Shown: positions 17,844-26,788 of the stretch, piece after piece
Layout: every line of letters begins with the position of its first letter
Position numbering within the stretch: position 1 is the first letter of the stretch
Source of the DNA: JASLDZ01 sp965199975
GTDB lineage: Bacteria; Pseudomonadota; Alphaproteobacteria; Caulobacterales; Caulobacteraceae
Reading direction: 5' to 3'
NCBI GenBank assembly: GCA_965199975.1
Contig: OZ241340.1
Coordinates: 1,426,001-1,490,000 of the forward strand
DNA length: 64,000 bases
Translations under genes and position numbers: made by a program
The notes under the pieces: generated by a model
What the model was told of the DNA's origin: nothing
The model's input: the letters and a program-made list of their open reading frames with translations, nothing else
The model's database searches: none

Positions 17844-20765
17844 ATGGCCGATGATCTGACCACCGTTTCCGAGACCCCCGTGCGCGACTACCGCGAGACG
17901 GTGCTCTTGCCGCAGACCGCCTTCCCCATGCGCGCGGGCCTGCCCAAGCTCGAGCCCGAGCTGATCGCGCGCTGGGGCGGCGACGCCGGGCTCTACCGCC
18001 AGGTGCGCGCCGCCCGCCAGGCCGAGGGCGCGCCGCTGTTCGTGCTGCACGACGGCCCGCCCTACGCCAACGGCGACATCCACATCGGCCACGCGCTCAA
18101 CAAGATCCTCAAGGACTTCGTTGTCCGCTCGCGCTTCGCCCTGGGCTTCGACGTGGACTACGTGCCCGGCTGGGACTGTCACGGCCTGCCAATCGAGTGG
18201 AAGATCGAGGAGGAGGTGCGCAAGGCGGGCGGCAGTAAGGCGGATACGCCCACCGCCGAGTTCCGCGCCCGCTGCCGCGAGTACGCCGCCCACTGGATGG
18301 CCCGCCAGAGCGAGGAGTTCCAGCGCCTGGGCGTGCTGGGCGCCTGGGACGCGCCCTACGCCACCATGGACTACGCCAGCGAGGCCACCATCGTGGGCGA
18401 GTTCCACAAGGTGCTGATGAGCGGGCGCGTCTACCGCGGCTCCAAGCCCGTGATGTGGAGCCCGGTGGAAGGCACCGCGCTCGCCGACGCCGAGGTCGAG
18501 TACCACGACCTCAACTCTCCCATGATCTGGGTGAAGTTCCCGGTGCGATCGGGCGGGGAGGGCGACTTGGCCCGTGCGTCAGTGGTGATCTGGACCACCA
18601 CGCCGTGGACCATCCCCGCCAACCGGGCGATATCCTACGGCCCCAAGATCGCCTACGGCCTGTACCGCACGGAGAGCGTCGGGGCGGCGCAGGACGCCGA
18701 GCCAGGCGCAAAGGTCGGCGACCTGCTGATCCTGGCCGACAAGCTGGCCGAGGAGGTGTTCAAGTCTGCGCAGATCAGCGCCTGGACGCGTCTGGAGACG
18801 GTGGACCCCGGGGGCCTCGTCTGCGCCCACCCGCTGGCCGCGTTGTCGCCCGGCTACGGCTTCGCCGTGCCGCTCCTTGCGGGCGACCATGTCACCGACG
18901 ATGCGGGCACGGGCTTCGTGCACACGGCCCCTGGCCACGGGGTGGACGACTACCTGGTCTGGCTCGCCTCCGGCCGCCGCGAGATCCCCGAAACCGTGGG
19001 CCCCGAGGGCGCCTACTTCGACACCGTGCCGCTGTTCGGCGGCCTCGCGGTGATTGAGGCGGAGGGCAAGCGGGCCGGCAAGTTCGGTCCCGCCAATGGC
19101 GCGGTGATGGGCAAGCTGACCGAGGCGGGGGCGCTCCTGGCGCACGCCCGCCTCAACCACAGCTACCCGCACTCCTGGCGGTCCAAGGCGCCGGTGCTCT
19201 ACCGCAACACGCCGCAGTGGTTCATCGCCATGGACGCCGAGATCGGCGGCGCCTCCCTGCGCCAGACCGCGCTCGCCGCCATCGACGCCACCGCCTTCAC
19301 GCCCGAGAGCGGCCAGAACCGCCTGCGCGGCATGGTCGCCGGCCGTCCCGACTGGCTGGTGAGCCGCCAGCGCGCCTGGGGCACGCCGCTGGCCATCTTC
19401 GTGGACCGCGCCACGGGCGAGCCGCTGCGCGACGCGGCGGTGAACGCCCGCATCCAGGCGGCGGTGGCGGAGCGAGGGGCCGACGCCTGGTTCACCACCT
19501 CGGCCGCCGAATTCCTCGGCCCCGATCGCGACCCCGCCGATTTCGAGAAGATCGACGACATCCTCGACGTGTGGTTCGACTCCGGCTGCACCCACGTCTT
19601 CACGCTCGAAGGCCGCGCCGACAGCCGCGACCCCGCCGACCTCTACCTGGAAGGTTCCGACCAGGCGCGGGGCTGGTTCCAGTCGTCGCTGCTGGAGAGC
19701 GGAGCCACCCGCGGCCACGCGCCCTACAAGGCGGTGCTGACCCACGGCTTCACCCTGGACGAGCAGGGCGAGAAGATGAGCAAGTCGCGCGGCAACACCA
19801 CCGCGCCCCAGCAGGTCATCAAGGAGAGCGGCGCCGAGATCATCCGCCTGTGGGTGGCCGCGGTGGACTTCACCGAGGACCAGCGCATCGGCAAGACCAT
19901 CCTGAACACCGTGTCCGATGGATATCGCAAGCTGCGCAACACCTTGCGCTACCTGCTCGGCGCGCTGGATGGTTTCACCGATGCGGAGCGCGTCGAACCC
20001 GAGGCCATGCCGCCGCTGGAGCGCTGGGTGCTGCACCGGCTGTGGGAACTCGACGGCCAGGTGCGCGCCGCCTACGCGGGCTACCGCTTCAACGAGGTGT
20101 GGCGGCTGCTGAGCGAGTTCAGCCAGGCGGACCTGTCGGCCTTCTATTTCGACATCCGCAAGGACAGCCTCTACTGCGACCGCCCCGACAGCGACCGGCG
20201 CCGCGCCGTGCGCACGGTGATGGACGCGGTGTTCGCGCGCCTCACCATCTGGCTGGTCCCGCTCGCCGCCTTCACCACCGAGGAGGTGTGGGCCACCCGC
20301 TTCCCCGACGCCGGCCCGAACGCGCTGCGCATCTTCCCCGATACGCCCGACACGTGGCGCGACGCCGCCGAGGCGATGCGCTGGGCCCAGGTGATGCGCG
20401 TGCTGGAGGTGGTCACCGGCGCGCTGGAGGTCGAGCGGCGCGAGAAGCGCGTCGGCTCGGCGCTGGAAGCCGCCCCGCGGGTGTGGATCGCCGAGCCCGC
20501 GCTGCTCGCCGCTTTCGACGGGATCGACGCCGCCGAGGTGTTCCGCACGAGCCAGGCCGAGCTTATCGCCGGCCAAGCTCCGCCCGACGCCTTCCGCCTG
20601 CAGGGCGAGCCGGCGGTCGCGGTGGCGCCGCAGCGGGCCCAGGGCGGCAAGTGCCAGCGTTCGTGGAAGGTGCTGCCGGAGGTGACCGCCGAGACCGGCT
20701 GGCTCACGCTGCGCGATCTCGAGGCGGTGCGGGCGTGGGACGCCGCGCACGAGACGGCGTTGTGA
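17844..20765 (+). CDS. ileS: Isoleucyl-tRNA synthetase
   Basis: A 973-residue class I aminoacyl-tRNA synthetase. The HIGH motif appears in PYANGDIHIGHALNKIL (about residue 79) and KMSKS in GEKMSKSRGNT (about residue 644). The editing domain carries WTTTPWTIPANRAI and DDAGTGFVHTAPGHG. DQARGWFQSSLLES and the anticodon-binding domain follow. The C-terminal zinc finger found in some bacterial IleRS is absent; one Cys is seen near the end (GGKCQRSWK), as in many alphaproteobacteria. The stop overlaps the lspA start by 4 bases. Confidence 0.97.
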   Translation: MADDLTTVSETPVRDYRETVLLPQTAFPMRAGLPKLEPELIARWGGDAGLYRQVRAARQAEGAPLFVLHDGPPYANGDIHIGHALNKILKDFVVRSRFALGFDVDYVPGWDCHGLPIEWKIEEEVRKAGGSKADTPTAEFRARCREYAAHWMARQSEEFQRLGVLGAWDAPYATMDYASEATIVGEFHKVLMSGRVYRGSKPVMWSPVEGTALADAEVEYHDLNSPMIWVKFPVRSGGEGDLARASVVIWTTTPWTIPANRAISYGPKIAYGLYRTESVGAAQDAEPGAKVGDLLILADKLAEEVFKSAQISAWTRLETVDPGGLVCAHPLAALSPGYGFAVPLLAGDHVTDDAGTGFVHTAPGHGVDDYLVWLASGRREIPETVGPEGAYFDTVPLFGGLAVIEAEGKRAGKFGPANGAVMGKLTEAGALLAHARLNHSYPHSWRSKAPVLYRNTPQWFIAMDAEIGGASLRQTALAAIDATAFTPESGQNRLRGMVAGRPDWLVSRQRAWGTPLAIFVDRATGEPLRDAAVNARIQAAVAERGADAWFTTSAAEFLGPDRDPADFEKIDDILDVWFDSGCTHVFTLEGRADSRDPADLYLEGSDQARGWFQSSLLESGATRGHAPYKAVLTHGFTLDEQGEKMSKSRGNTTAPQQVIKESGAEIIRLWVAAVDFTEDQRIGKTILNTVSDGYRKLRNTLRYLLGALDGFTDAERVEPEAMPPLERWVLHRLWELDGQVRAAYAGYRFNEVWRLLSEFSQADLSAFYFDIRKDSLYCDRPDSDRRRAVRTVMDAVFARLTIWLVPLAAFTTEEVWATRFPDAGPNALRIFPDTPDTWRDAAEAMRWAQVMRVLEVVTGALEVERREKRVGSALEAAPRVWIAEPALLAAFDGIDAAEVFRTSQAELIAGQAPPDAFRLQGEPAVAVAPQRAQGGKCQRSWKVLPEVTAETGWLTLRDLEAVRAWDAAHETAL

Positions 20766-21253
20766 GGGCGTCGCGGCCGGCGCTTTTCGCCTACGGCGTC
20801 GCGGCGATCGCCGTGGCGCTCGACCAGCTCAGCAAATGGTGGGTGCTGGGGCCGCTTGATCTGGCGGTGCAGGGCCAGATCCCGGTCGTGCCGGGGCTGT
20901 TCAACCTGACGCTCGTGCACAATGCGGGCGTCAGCTTCGGTCTCCTGCGCGCCGGGGCCGATCTCGGGCGCTGGCTCCTGACGCTGTTCTCCCTCGCCGT
21001 CGCCGTGGCGCTGGCGGTATGGGCGCGGCGCGCGACGCGCCCGCTGAGCGCGCTGGCCATCGGGCTGATCATCGGGGGCGCGGTGGGCAACGCCATCGAC
21101 CGCATCCGCCTGGGCGTGGTCACCGACTTCCTGGACTTCTCCGGCGCGCACTTTCCCTGGGTGTTCAACGTGGCCGACAGCTGCATCAGCGTCGGCGTGG
21201 CTGTGCTGGTGTTGGAGAGCTTCCTGCCGGGGGGCGCCGCGAAAAAGCCCTGA
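20762..21253 (+). CDS. lspA: Lipoprotein signal peptidase (signal peptidase II)
   Basis: A 163-residue inner-membrane aspartyl protease that cleaves prolipoproteins after lipidation. It starts at a GTG that overlaps the ileS stop (GTGA), the standard ileS-lspA coupling. Four membrane spans and the conserved boxes DQLSKWWV, HNAGVSFGLL, GNAIDRIRLGVVTDFLDF and FNVADSCISVGV are visible; the catalytic aspartates are expected at D113 and D139 (NAIDR and NVADS). The next gene encodes one of its likely substrates, a lipoprotein. Confidence 0.96.
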   Translation: MRASRPALFAYGVAAIAVALDQLSKWWVLGPLDLAVQGQIPVVPGLFNLTLVHNAGVSFGLLRAGADLGRWLLTLFSLAVAVALAVWARRATRPLSALAIGLIIGGAVGNAIDRIRLGVVTDFLDFSGAHFPWVFNVADSCISVGVAVLVLESFLPGGAAKKP

Positions 21254-21347
21254 CCGCCTGCGACTTCCTCACGCGTGGCTTCGCGAGAGCTCGCGCGCTA
21301 CATGCCGAGCGCCCATGACATTTGCGCGTATGCGGAGCTTATCGCCG

Positions 21348-21938
21348 ATGACTATCGCCCGTCGCCTCAGCTGTGCGGCAGCCCTCGCCGGCGCCGGGGC
21401 GGCCGCCTTGTCGCTGGGCGGCTGCGGTGGCGCGGCCAAGGCGCTCGGCATGGGCAAGACGGTGCCCGACGAGTTCCGCGTGGTGGCCAAGGCGCCGCTG
21501 GTGGTGCCGCCCGACTATGCGCTTCGCCCGCCCGCGCCCGGCGAGCCGCGCCCGCAGGAGCTGCAGCCCGAGAGCCAGGCGCGCCTGGCGCTGCTCGGCC
21601 AGCAGGCGGCGGTGAACCGCTCGCAGGGCGAGCAGCTGCTCGTCGCCAAGGCTGGCGTGTCCAAGGCCGATCCCTTGATCCGCTACGTGGTGGACGACGA
21701 GTACGGCTCGCTGGCCCACAAGGACCGCTCGTTCGCCGACACGGTGATGTTCTGGAAGAAGGGCGACGCCCCGTCGCCGGCGACCAAGGCCGCGGCGGCG
21801 ACCAAGGCCGAAGCCAGCCAGGCGGCGCCCCTGGACGCCGCCTCCGAGGAGGCGCGGGTCAAGGCGTTGACGGGTGACCAGCGCATCATCATCGCCCGCG
21901 AGCCGGCCAAGCGCGGCGTCAAGCTGCCCGGCCTCTGA
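21348..21938 (+). CDS. DUF3035 lipoprotein, putative BamF
   Basis: A 196-residue lipoprotein. The ATG opening MTIARRLSCAAALAGAGAAALSLGGC is preferred over one 33 bases upstream, because it gives a compact signal peptide and a GGAG box sits nearby. The lipobox LGGC is clear. Downstream, VPDEFRVVAKAPLVVPPDYALRPPAPGEPRP is the DUF3035 signature; in Caulobacter this family has been described as the BamF subunit of the outer-membrane beta-barrel assembly machine. The assignment to BamF rests on family memory rather than a search. It follows ileS-lspA at 94 bases and ends at a likely terminator. Confidence 0.8.
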   Translation: MTIARRLSCAAALAGAGAAALSLGGCGGAAKALGMGKTVPDEFRVVAKAPLVVPPDYALRPPAPGEPRPQELQPESQARLALLGQQAAVNRSQGEQLLVAKAGVSKADPLIRYVVDDEYGSLAHKDRSFADTVMFWKKGDAPSPATKAAAATKAEASQAAPLDAASEEARVKALTGDQRIIIAREPAKRGVKLPGL

Positions 21939-21950
21939 TCCAATAGAGCC

Positions 21951-21982
21951 GGAAGGCCCAGCGACGCCGCCGGGCCTTCCTC
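21951..21982. terminator. Likely bidirectional terminator between convergent genes
   Basis: GGAAGGCCC (21,951-21,959) pairs with GGGCCTTCC (21,972-21,980) around a 12-base loop. It lies between the ends of the DUF3035 gene and the convergent Gly/Tyr-rich gene. The U tract is poor on both sides, so efficiency is uncertain. Confidence 0.5.
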
Positions 21983-21985
21983 AGC

Positions 21986-22507
21986 TCACCAGCCGCAGCC
22001 GCAGGGCACGTCGTAGCTGCGCCCGTATGCTGCGTATGCGGGGGCGGGCGCGTAGACGGGCTGGGCCGCGTAGCCGTAGCCGCCGCTTTCTCCGCCCAAG
22101 CCGCCCTCGTCACCGTAGCCGCCTTCCTGGGGATAACCGCTCTCGTCGCCGTAGCCGCCCTCTGCGCCATAGCCGTAGGCGGCCATTGGGGCGGTCGGCG
22201 GCGGCGCGTAGGCGGGTCCGGCGGGCGCTGGCGCATAGCCCTGCCCATACCCGCCGCCCCAGCCGTTGGCGCCGATGTCGACCCCGGCATGCCCGTCGAG
22301 ATCGATTCCCAGCACGGTCACGCCGGCCCGCACGCCCGCGATGGTGAAGCCGTGCCCGCGCGCCTCGGCGCCGGCGTAATCGTATCCGCTGGAGGCGTAG
22401 GCCGGGGGCGGCAGGTAGCCCCCGCCGCCACAGCACTGCGCCTGGGCGGCGCCAACGCCAGCGAGGCTGGCGGCCGCGCCGGCGGCGGCGAGGAGGAGGG
22501 TCTTCAT
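21986..22507 (-). CDS. Exported Gly/Tyr/Pro-rich hypothetical protein
   Basis: A 173-residue protein with a signal peptide (MKTLLLAAAGAAASLAGVGAAQAQ) followed by a CCGGGG start to the mature chain. The centre holds a short ordered-looking stretch (GVRAGVTVLGIDLDGHAGVDIGANGW). The last 90 residues are low-complexity with repeated GGYGDE/GGYGYA units and Tyr-Ala-Pro runs, ending DVPCGCGW. It looks like a secreted, flexible surface or matrix-like protein. No family is recognised. The ATG is favoured because it opens the signal peptide; the frame is open further upstream. Confidence 0.7.
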   Translation of the reverse strand: MKTLLLAAAGAAASLAGVGAAQAQCCGGGGYLPPPAYASSGYDYAGAEARGHGFTIAGVRAGVTVLGIDLDGHAGVDIGANGWGGGYGQGYAPAPAGPAYAPPPTAPMAAYGYGAEGGYGDESGYPQEGGYGDEGGLGGESGGYGYAAQPVYAPAPAYAAYGRSYDVPCGCGW

Positions 22508-22660
22508 GCGCGCGGTCCCGTTGATGGCGGGCGGCAAGCCGCGCCGCTGAAAGCATCGTCGCCGACGCGGGTGCGCTGGCGAAGCCACATCCTCGACACG
22601 GCCAAGGCCGGCCCGCTAGGGCTTTCACCCCGCGGTTGATCCGCGCAGAGGCCGTCCGCG

Positions 22661-23944
22661 GTGCACAGACCCCGTCCCGATCCCCGCCCTGCCGGGGATG
22701 CGCCCATCGTCGAGGCGGCTGTGCAGGCCCTGGGCGCGCAGGGCGACGGCGTGCTGGAAGGCGGCGCCCACGTCGCCTTGACGCTGGCCGGAGAGCGCGT
22801 GCGCGCCCGCGTGGCCGGCGGCCGCGGGGAGCTGGTGGAGGTGCTGGCCGCCTCGCCCGAGCGTGTCGCCCCGCCATGTCCGCACTTCGGCGCCTGCGGC
22901 GGCTGCGCTTTGCAGCACTGGGAACACGGCGCCTATCTCGCCTGGAAGGTCGAGGGCGTGCGCAGCGCCCTCGGTCGCGAAGGGCTGGAGGCCGAGCTCC
23001 TGCCCGCCTTCGCCGCGCGGCCGGGCTCGCGCCGGCGCCTGGCGCTGCACGCGCGCCGTGGACCGCGGCGCGACGAGGCGCTCGTGGGCTTCAAGGCGCG
23101 CCGCTCCTGGTCGCTGACGCCCATCGAGGTCTGCCCCATCTCGCAGCCTGCACTGGTGGCGGCGTTGCCGGCGCTGCGCCGCCTGGCCGCGCCGTTGCTC
23201 GAACATCCGAAATCGGCGCCCACCCTGCACGTGACGCTGACCGACACCGGGCTCGACGTGGACGTCACCGGCGTCGAGCAGCGTTCGGGCGGTCTCTCCG
23301 CCGACGCGCGCACGCGGCTCGCGCAGGCCGCTTCGGCCGGCGACCTCGCGCGCGTTACTCTGTCGGGAGAGGTGCTGTACGGCGCGCGCGCGGCGGTGGT
23401 GCGCTTTGGCCGCGGCCGCGTGGCCCTGCCGCCGGGCGGCTTCCTGCAGGCCGTGGCCGACGCCGAAACGGCCATGGCCCACTTCGCAACGGAGGCGATC
23501 GCGGGCGCGGCGCGGGCGGCGGACCTGTTCTGCGGCGCCGGCGCCTTCGCCTATCGCCTGGCTGAGATCGCCACCGTCTATGCCGCCGACGCCTCCGAGC
23601 TTTCGGTGCGCGCCCTCACGGCGGGCCTGGCCAGCGCGCCAGGACTGAAGACCGTCCGCGCCGAGGCGCGCGACCTCGCCCGCCGGCCCATGCTCGCCTC
23701 CGAACTCGACCGGGTTGAGGCGGTGCTGTTCGACCCGCCTCGCGCCGGCGCGCCCGAGCAGGCCGGCGAGATCGCCCGCTCGCGCACGCCCACGGTGTGC
23801 GTCGGCGTGTCCTGCAATCCCCAGACCTTCGCGCGCGACGCCGCGACACTGGCGACGGGAGGCTGGCGGCTGCAGCGCGTGCTGCCGGTGGACCAGTTCC
23901 TGTGGTCTCCCCATATCGAACTCGTCGGCGTGTTCACGCGCTGA
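22661..23944 (+). CDS. Class I SAM-dependent RNA methyltransferase, RlmD/TrmA family
   Basis: A 427-residue m5U-type RNA methyltransferase. A GTG start is used. Three iron-sulphur cysteines are seen in CPHFGACGGCALQ (about residues 67-77), and a fourth is likely in VCPIS, as in RumA/RlmD and RlmC. The Rossmann domain has AADLFCGAGAFAYRLAE, then LFDPPRAGAPEQ, and the catalytic cysteine in VGVSCNPQTFARD. The N-terminal TRAM-like domain is short. Whether it acts on 23S rRNA or tRNA cannot be told from the sequence. A methyltransferase of another type follows by 15 bases. Confidence 0.9.
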   Translation: MHRPRPDPRPAGDAPIVEAAVQALGAQGDGVLEGGAHVALTLAGERVRARVAGGRGELVEVLAASPERVAPPCPHFGACGGCALQHWEHGAYLAWKVEGVRSALGREGLEAELLPAFAARPGSRRRLALHARRGPRRDEALVGFKARRSWSLTPIEVCPISQPALVAALPALRRLAAPLLEHPKSAPTLHVTLTDTGLDVDVTGVEQRSGGLSADARTRLAQAASAGDLARVTLSGEVLYGARAAVVRFGRGRVALPPGGFLQAVADAETAMAHFATEAIAGAARAADLFCGAGAFAYRLAEIATVYAADASELSVRALTAGLASAPGLKTVRAEARDLARRPMLASELDRVEAVLFDPPRAGAPEQAGEIARSRTPTVCVGVSCNPQTFARDAATLATGGWRLQRVLPVDQFLWSPHIELVGVFTR

Positions 23945-23959
23945 GGAGCCCGCCCGTCC

Positions 23960-25012
23960 ATGCCCACCGCCCGTTCAGCCTTCGCCGCCGATGCGCTATC
24001 CGTGCGGGCGCGCGCCACCGTCAAGGCGGCTTGGTGGAATGCGGGCGGCGCGGCGGTGCGCGCCGTGGCCCGGCCCGACCGCGACGACGATCCCACCGCC
24101 CGCGGCGTCACCGCGCCGCCGCCCGCCGCCGATCACGTTCGCCGCGCCTACCTGTCGGCCTTCCGCAAGGATGCGCAGGACGTGGCCGCCGGCCTCTACC
24201 CGCCCACCGAGCGCGCTCCGGCTCAACCGGTGCGCGCTGTCGGACGCCTCTTCGACCTCCTGACCGATGCGCGCGAGGTCGACGCGCGCCGCCGCCGCGA
24301 GGACGGTGTGGAGGTGCGCACGCAGCGCGCCGGTGAGGGGCTGCCGCCCTACTACCGGCAGAACTTCCACTACCAGTCCGGGGGCTGGTTCACGCAGGAG
24401 AGCGCGCGCCGCTACGAGGCGCAGGTGGAGGCGCTGTTCGCCGGCGCGGCGGGTCCCATGCGCCGGCGCGCCCTCTCGCTCCTGGCGCAGGCCTGGCGGG
24501 GCGAGGATCACCGCGGCCGTCGCATCGTCGACGTGGCGTGCGGCTCGGGCGCCTTCCTGGCGGACCTGCGCGCCGCCTTTCCGCGCGCCGACGTCAGCGG
24601 TCTCGACCTGTCGGGGCCCTATGTGGAGGAGGCGCGCCGCCGCAGCGGGGCGGAGGTTGTGCAGGGTTTCGCCGAGCGCCTTCCGTTCGCCGACGCGTCG
24701 CTGGATGCGGTGAGCTGCATCTACCTGTTCCACGAGCTGCCGCCCAAGGTGCGCCGCGCCGTGGCGGCCGAGGTGGCGCGGGTGCTCAAGCCCGGCGGCG
24801 TGCTGGCCTTCGCGGACTCTGTGCAGGCGCGCGACGAGCCCGAGCTCGCCCGCATGCTGCAGGCCTTCCCGGCCTATTTTCACGAGCCGTTCTACGCGAG
24901 CTTCCAGGCCGAGGACCTGGACGCGCTGTTCGCCGATGCGGGCCTGGCGCCCGAAGCCGCGGACATGGCCTTCATGACCAAGGCGCGGCTGGCGCGTAAA
25001 CCGGCCGGCTGA
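23960..25012 (+). CDS. Class I SAM-dependent methyltransferase of unknown target
   Basis: A 350-residue protein whose C-terminal half is a methyltransferase-11-type domain: RIVDVACGSGAFLADLRAAFP (motif I, near residue 190), VSGLDLSGPYVEEARRR, then ERLPFADASLDAVSCIYLFHELP and LKPGGVLAFADSVQ. This resembles UbiE/demethylmenaquinone-type and small-molecule methyltransferases. The first 170 residues are unusual, Arg/Ala-rich with YYRQNFHYQSGGWFTQESARRYEAQVE, a pattern seen in a subset of proteobacterial homologues. It lies 15 bases after the RNA methyltransferase and 44 before a glycosyltransferase. The substrate is unknown. Confidence 0.82.
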   Translation: MPTARSAFAADALSVRARATVKAAWWNAGGAAVRAVARPDRDDDPTARGVTAPPPAADHVRRAYLSAFRKDAQDVAAGLYPPTERAPAQPVRAVGRLFDLLTDAREVDARRRREDGVEVRTQRAGEGLPPYYRQNFHYQSGGWFTQESARRYEAQVEALFAGAAGPMRRRALSLLAQAWRGEDHRGRRIVDVACGSGAFLADLRAAFPRADVSGLDLSGPYVEEARRRSGAEVVQGFAERLPFADASLDAVSCIYLFHELPPKVRRAVAAEVARVLKPGGVLAFADSVQARDEPELARMLQAFPAYFHEPFYASFQAEDLDALFADAGLAPEAADMAFMTKARLARKPAG

Positions 25013-25056
25013 CCGCTCTTCAGCCGTCTTCAACCGCTGCGGCGTAGGCAGCGGGC

Positions 25057-25821
25057 ATGACCGCTTCCGCCGGCCGCGTGTTCGGCTACGCCCTCTCGCA
25101 GCTGACGCCGTCCGCGCTCGTCGAGGCGCTGATGGCGCGCGCGCCGGCGGGGGGTGGGGCGCAGCTCGTGGCGACCATGAACCTCGACCACGTCGTGCGC
25201 CTGCAGCGCGACGCCGCGTTCCGCGCCGCCTACGCCCGCGCGTGGGCGATCACCGCCGACGGCGCACCCGTCTATGCCTGGGCCAAGCTTCGGCGCGGCG
25301 CGCCTCCGCAACGTGCGCCAGGCGCCGACCTGCTCGGCGATCTCGTGCAGGCCTGGACGCCCGGTCGCCACCGCCCCTTCTTCGTGGTTAGCCGGGCGGC
25401 GGTGGGCGAGAAGCTCGTCGACCTTCTGCGCGCGAGGGGCTTCACGGCTGAAGACGCCGCCTGGGCCTCGCCGCCGTTCGGGTTCGAGCACGACCTGGTG
25501 GCCGGCGCGGCGCTTGTCGCCGCGGTGCGCGCCCATCGCGCCACTCACCTGATCATGGGTGTCGGCGCGCCCAAGTCGGAAATCTGGGTCGACCGCCACC
25601 GCGTCGAACTGGGCGACCTGTGGGCCTGCGGCTTCGGCTCGGCGGGCGACTTCCTGGTCGGCGAGGCGTCGCGCGCGCCGAAGTGCTGGCGCACGGCCGG
25701 GCTCGAGTGGCTATGGCGCCTTATCTCTGACCCCCGCCGGTTGGCCAGGCGCTATCTGTGGGACAGCTGGGCGGCGCTTCCGGCCATGGCGCGTGACGTC
25801 GCGGGGCGGCCTCGTACCTGA
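25057..25821 (+). CDS. WecG/TagA/CpsF family glycosyltransferase
   Basis: A 254-residue GT26-type enzyme. The family boxes are present: ATMNLDHVVRLQRDAAFRAAYARAWAITADGAPVYAWAKL, then PFFVVSRAA, DLVAGAALVAAVRA, HLIMGVGAPKSEIWVDRHR and a C-terminal GLEWLWRLISDPRRLARRYL. Such enzymes add N-acetylmannosaminuronate, ManNAc or glucosyl residues to a lipid-linked sugar at the inner face of the membrane. This fits envelope or holdfast polysaccharide synthesis, but no other polysaccharide gene is adjacent, so the pathway is open. Confidence 0.9.
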   Translation: MTASAGRVFGYALSQLTPSALVEALMARAPAGGGAQLVATMNLDHVVRLQRDAAFRAAYARAWAITADGAPVYAWAKLRRGAPPQRAPGADLLGDLVQAWTPGRHRPFFVVSRAAVGEKLVDLLRARGFTAEDAAWASPPFGFEHDLVAGAALVAAVRAHRATHLIMGVGAPKSEIWVDRHRVELGDLWACGFGSAGDFLVGEASRAPKCWRTAGLEWLWRLISDPRRLARRYLWDSWAALPAMARDVAGRPRT

Positions 25822-25836
25822 GCCGCCTCGCGCGGC

Positions 25837-26232
25837 TCAGGCGTCGTACTGCGCGTCCGAGACCTTCTCCAGCCAGTCGACCGCGATCTCGTCCTTAGCT
25901 TCCTGGACGGCGATGTGGGTCACGCCCGTCGTCGAGGTGGCGCCATGCCAGTGCTTCTCCTCGGGTGCGAACCAGACCACGTCGCCGGGCCGGACCTCCT
26001 CCCTGGGGGCCCCCTCGCGCTGGACCCAGCCGCACCCCGAGGTGATCACCAGCGTTTGCCCGAGGGGATGGGTGTGCCAGGCGGTGCGCGCGCCGGGTTC
26101 GAAGGTCACGCTGGCCGCCGATGTGCGCGCCGGTGCGTGCGGGGAGAACAGTGGGTCGATCCGCACCGATCCCGTAAACCAGCCGTCGGGGCCGGCCCGC
26201 GATGGCTGTGCGCCCGCCTTGGTGATCTCCAC
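25837..26232 (-). CDS. Cupin-domain protein, (R)-mandelonitrile lyase-like
   Basis: A 131-residue single-cupin protein: PDGWFTGSVRIDPLF, then FEPGARTAWHTHPLGQTLVITSGCGWVQ (cupin motif 1 with the HxH metal ligands and the Gln) and PGDVVWFAPEEKHWHGA (motif 2 with the third His). This subfamily contains bacterial manganese hydroxynitrile lyases and many uncharacterised members. The GTG at 26,232 is preferred over one two codons upstream, because GGGAGA then lies six bases away. It converges on the glycosyltransferase gene and diverges from the DUF1489 gene. Confidence 0.85.
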   Translation of the reverse strand: MEITKAGAQPSRAGPDGWFTGSVRIDPLFSPHAPARTSAASVTFEPGARTAWHTHPLGQTLVITSGCGWVQREGAPREEVRPGDVVWFAPEEKHWHGATSTTGVTHIAVQEAKDEIAVDWLEKVSDAQYDA

Positions 26233-26370
26233 CTTCACTCTCCCGTCGCGTGAGTTGCGATAACGCGGCCGATGCGCGTGCGGCTGCACGTGCATACGGC
26301 TCTGCGCGGGTCGCCGCCCGCGCCCCTTCGCCGCGTATAAGCCGTCGTGTGGGGCGCTTATGTCGGGCCC

Positions 26371-26787
26371 ATGCCGCTGCACATGATCAAGCTCGTCGTC
26401 GGCGTCGATACGCTGGACGAGCTCAAGGCGTGGCGGAAGGCACGCGCCGCCAGGGAGCGCGACTGGGTGGTGCAGACACGCATGACCCCCAAGCGCGCCG
26501 CCGAGATCGAGGATGGCGGATCATTCTACCGGGTGATCAAGGGCGTGGTGATCTGCCGCCAACGCGTGCTCGACATCTCGACGGTGGGGGAGGGGCGCGC
26601 CTCGCGCTGCCGCATCACGGTGGACCCCAAGTGCGTGCTGGTGGCGCCGCAGCGGTGGCGCCCGTTCCAGGGCTGGCGCTACCTCAAGCCCGAGGACGCG
26701 CCCGTCGACCTCGACGACCTCGGCGAGGCGGCCGAGACCACGCCGCCGGAACTGGTGCGCCAGCTGCGCGAACTGGGCGCCTGGTGA
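26371..26787 (+). CDS. DUF1489 family protein
   Basis: A 138-residue protein matching the alphaproteobacterial DUF1489 family, with HMIKLVVGVDTLDELKAW, then TRMTPKRAAEIEDGGSFYRVIKGVVICRQRVLDI and a C-terminal RWRPFQGWRYL. The function is unknown; the family is nearly universal in alphaproteobacteria, and the YRVIKGVVICRQ core suggests nucleic acid or ligand binding only weakly. ATG 26,371 is chosen; a GTG 24 bases upstream and an ATG 12 bases downstream are alternatives. It converges on panC. Confidence 0.88.
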   Translation: MPLHMIKLVVGVDTLDELKAWRKARAARERDWVVQTRMTPKRAAEIEDGGSFYRVIKGVVICRQRVLDISTVGEGRASRCRITVDPKCVLVAPQRWRPFQGWRYLKPEDAPVDLDDLGEAAETTPPELVRQLRELGAW

Positions 26788-26788
26788 A

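Noticed and set aside
18579..20750. 723-codon minus-strand frame opposite ileS
   Set aside because: Antisense shadow of a highly conserved synthetase, with no recognisable domain.
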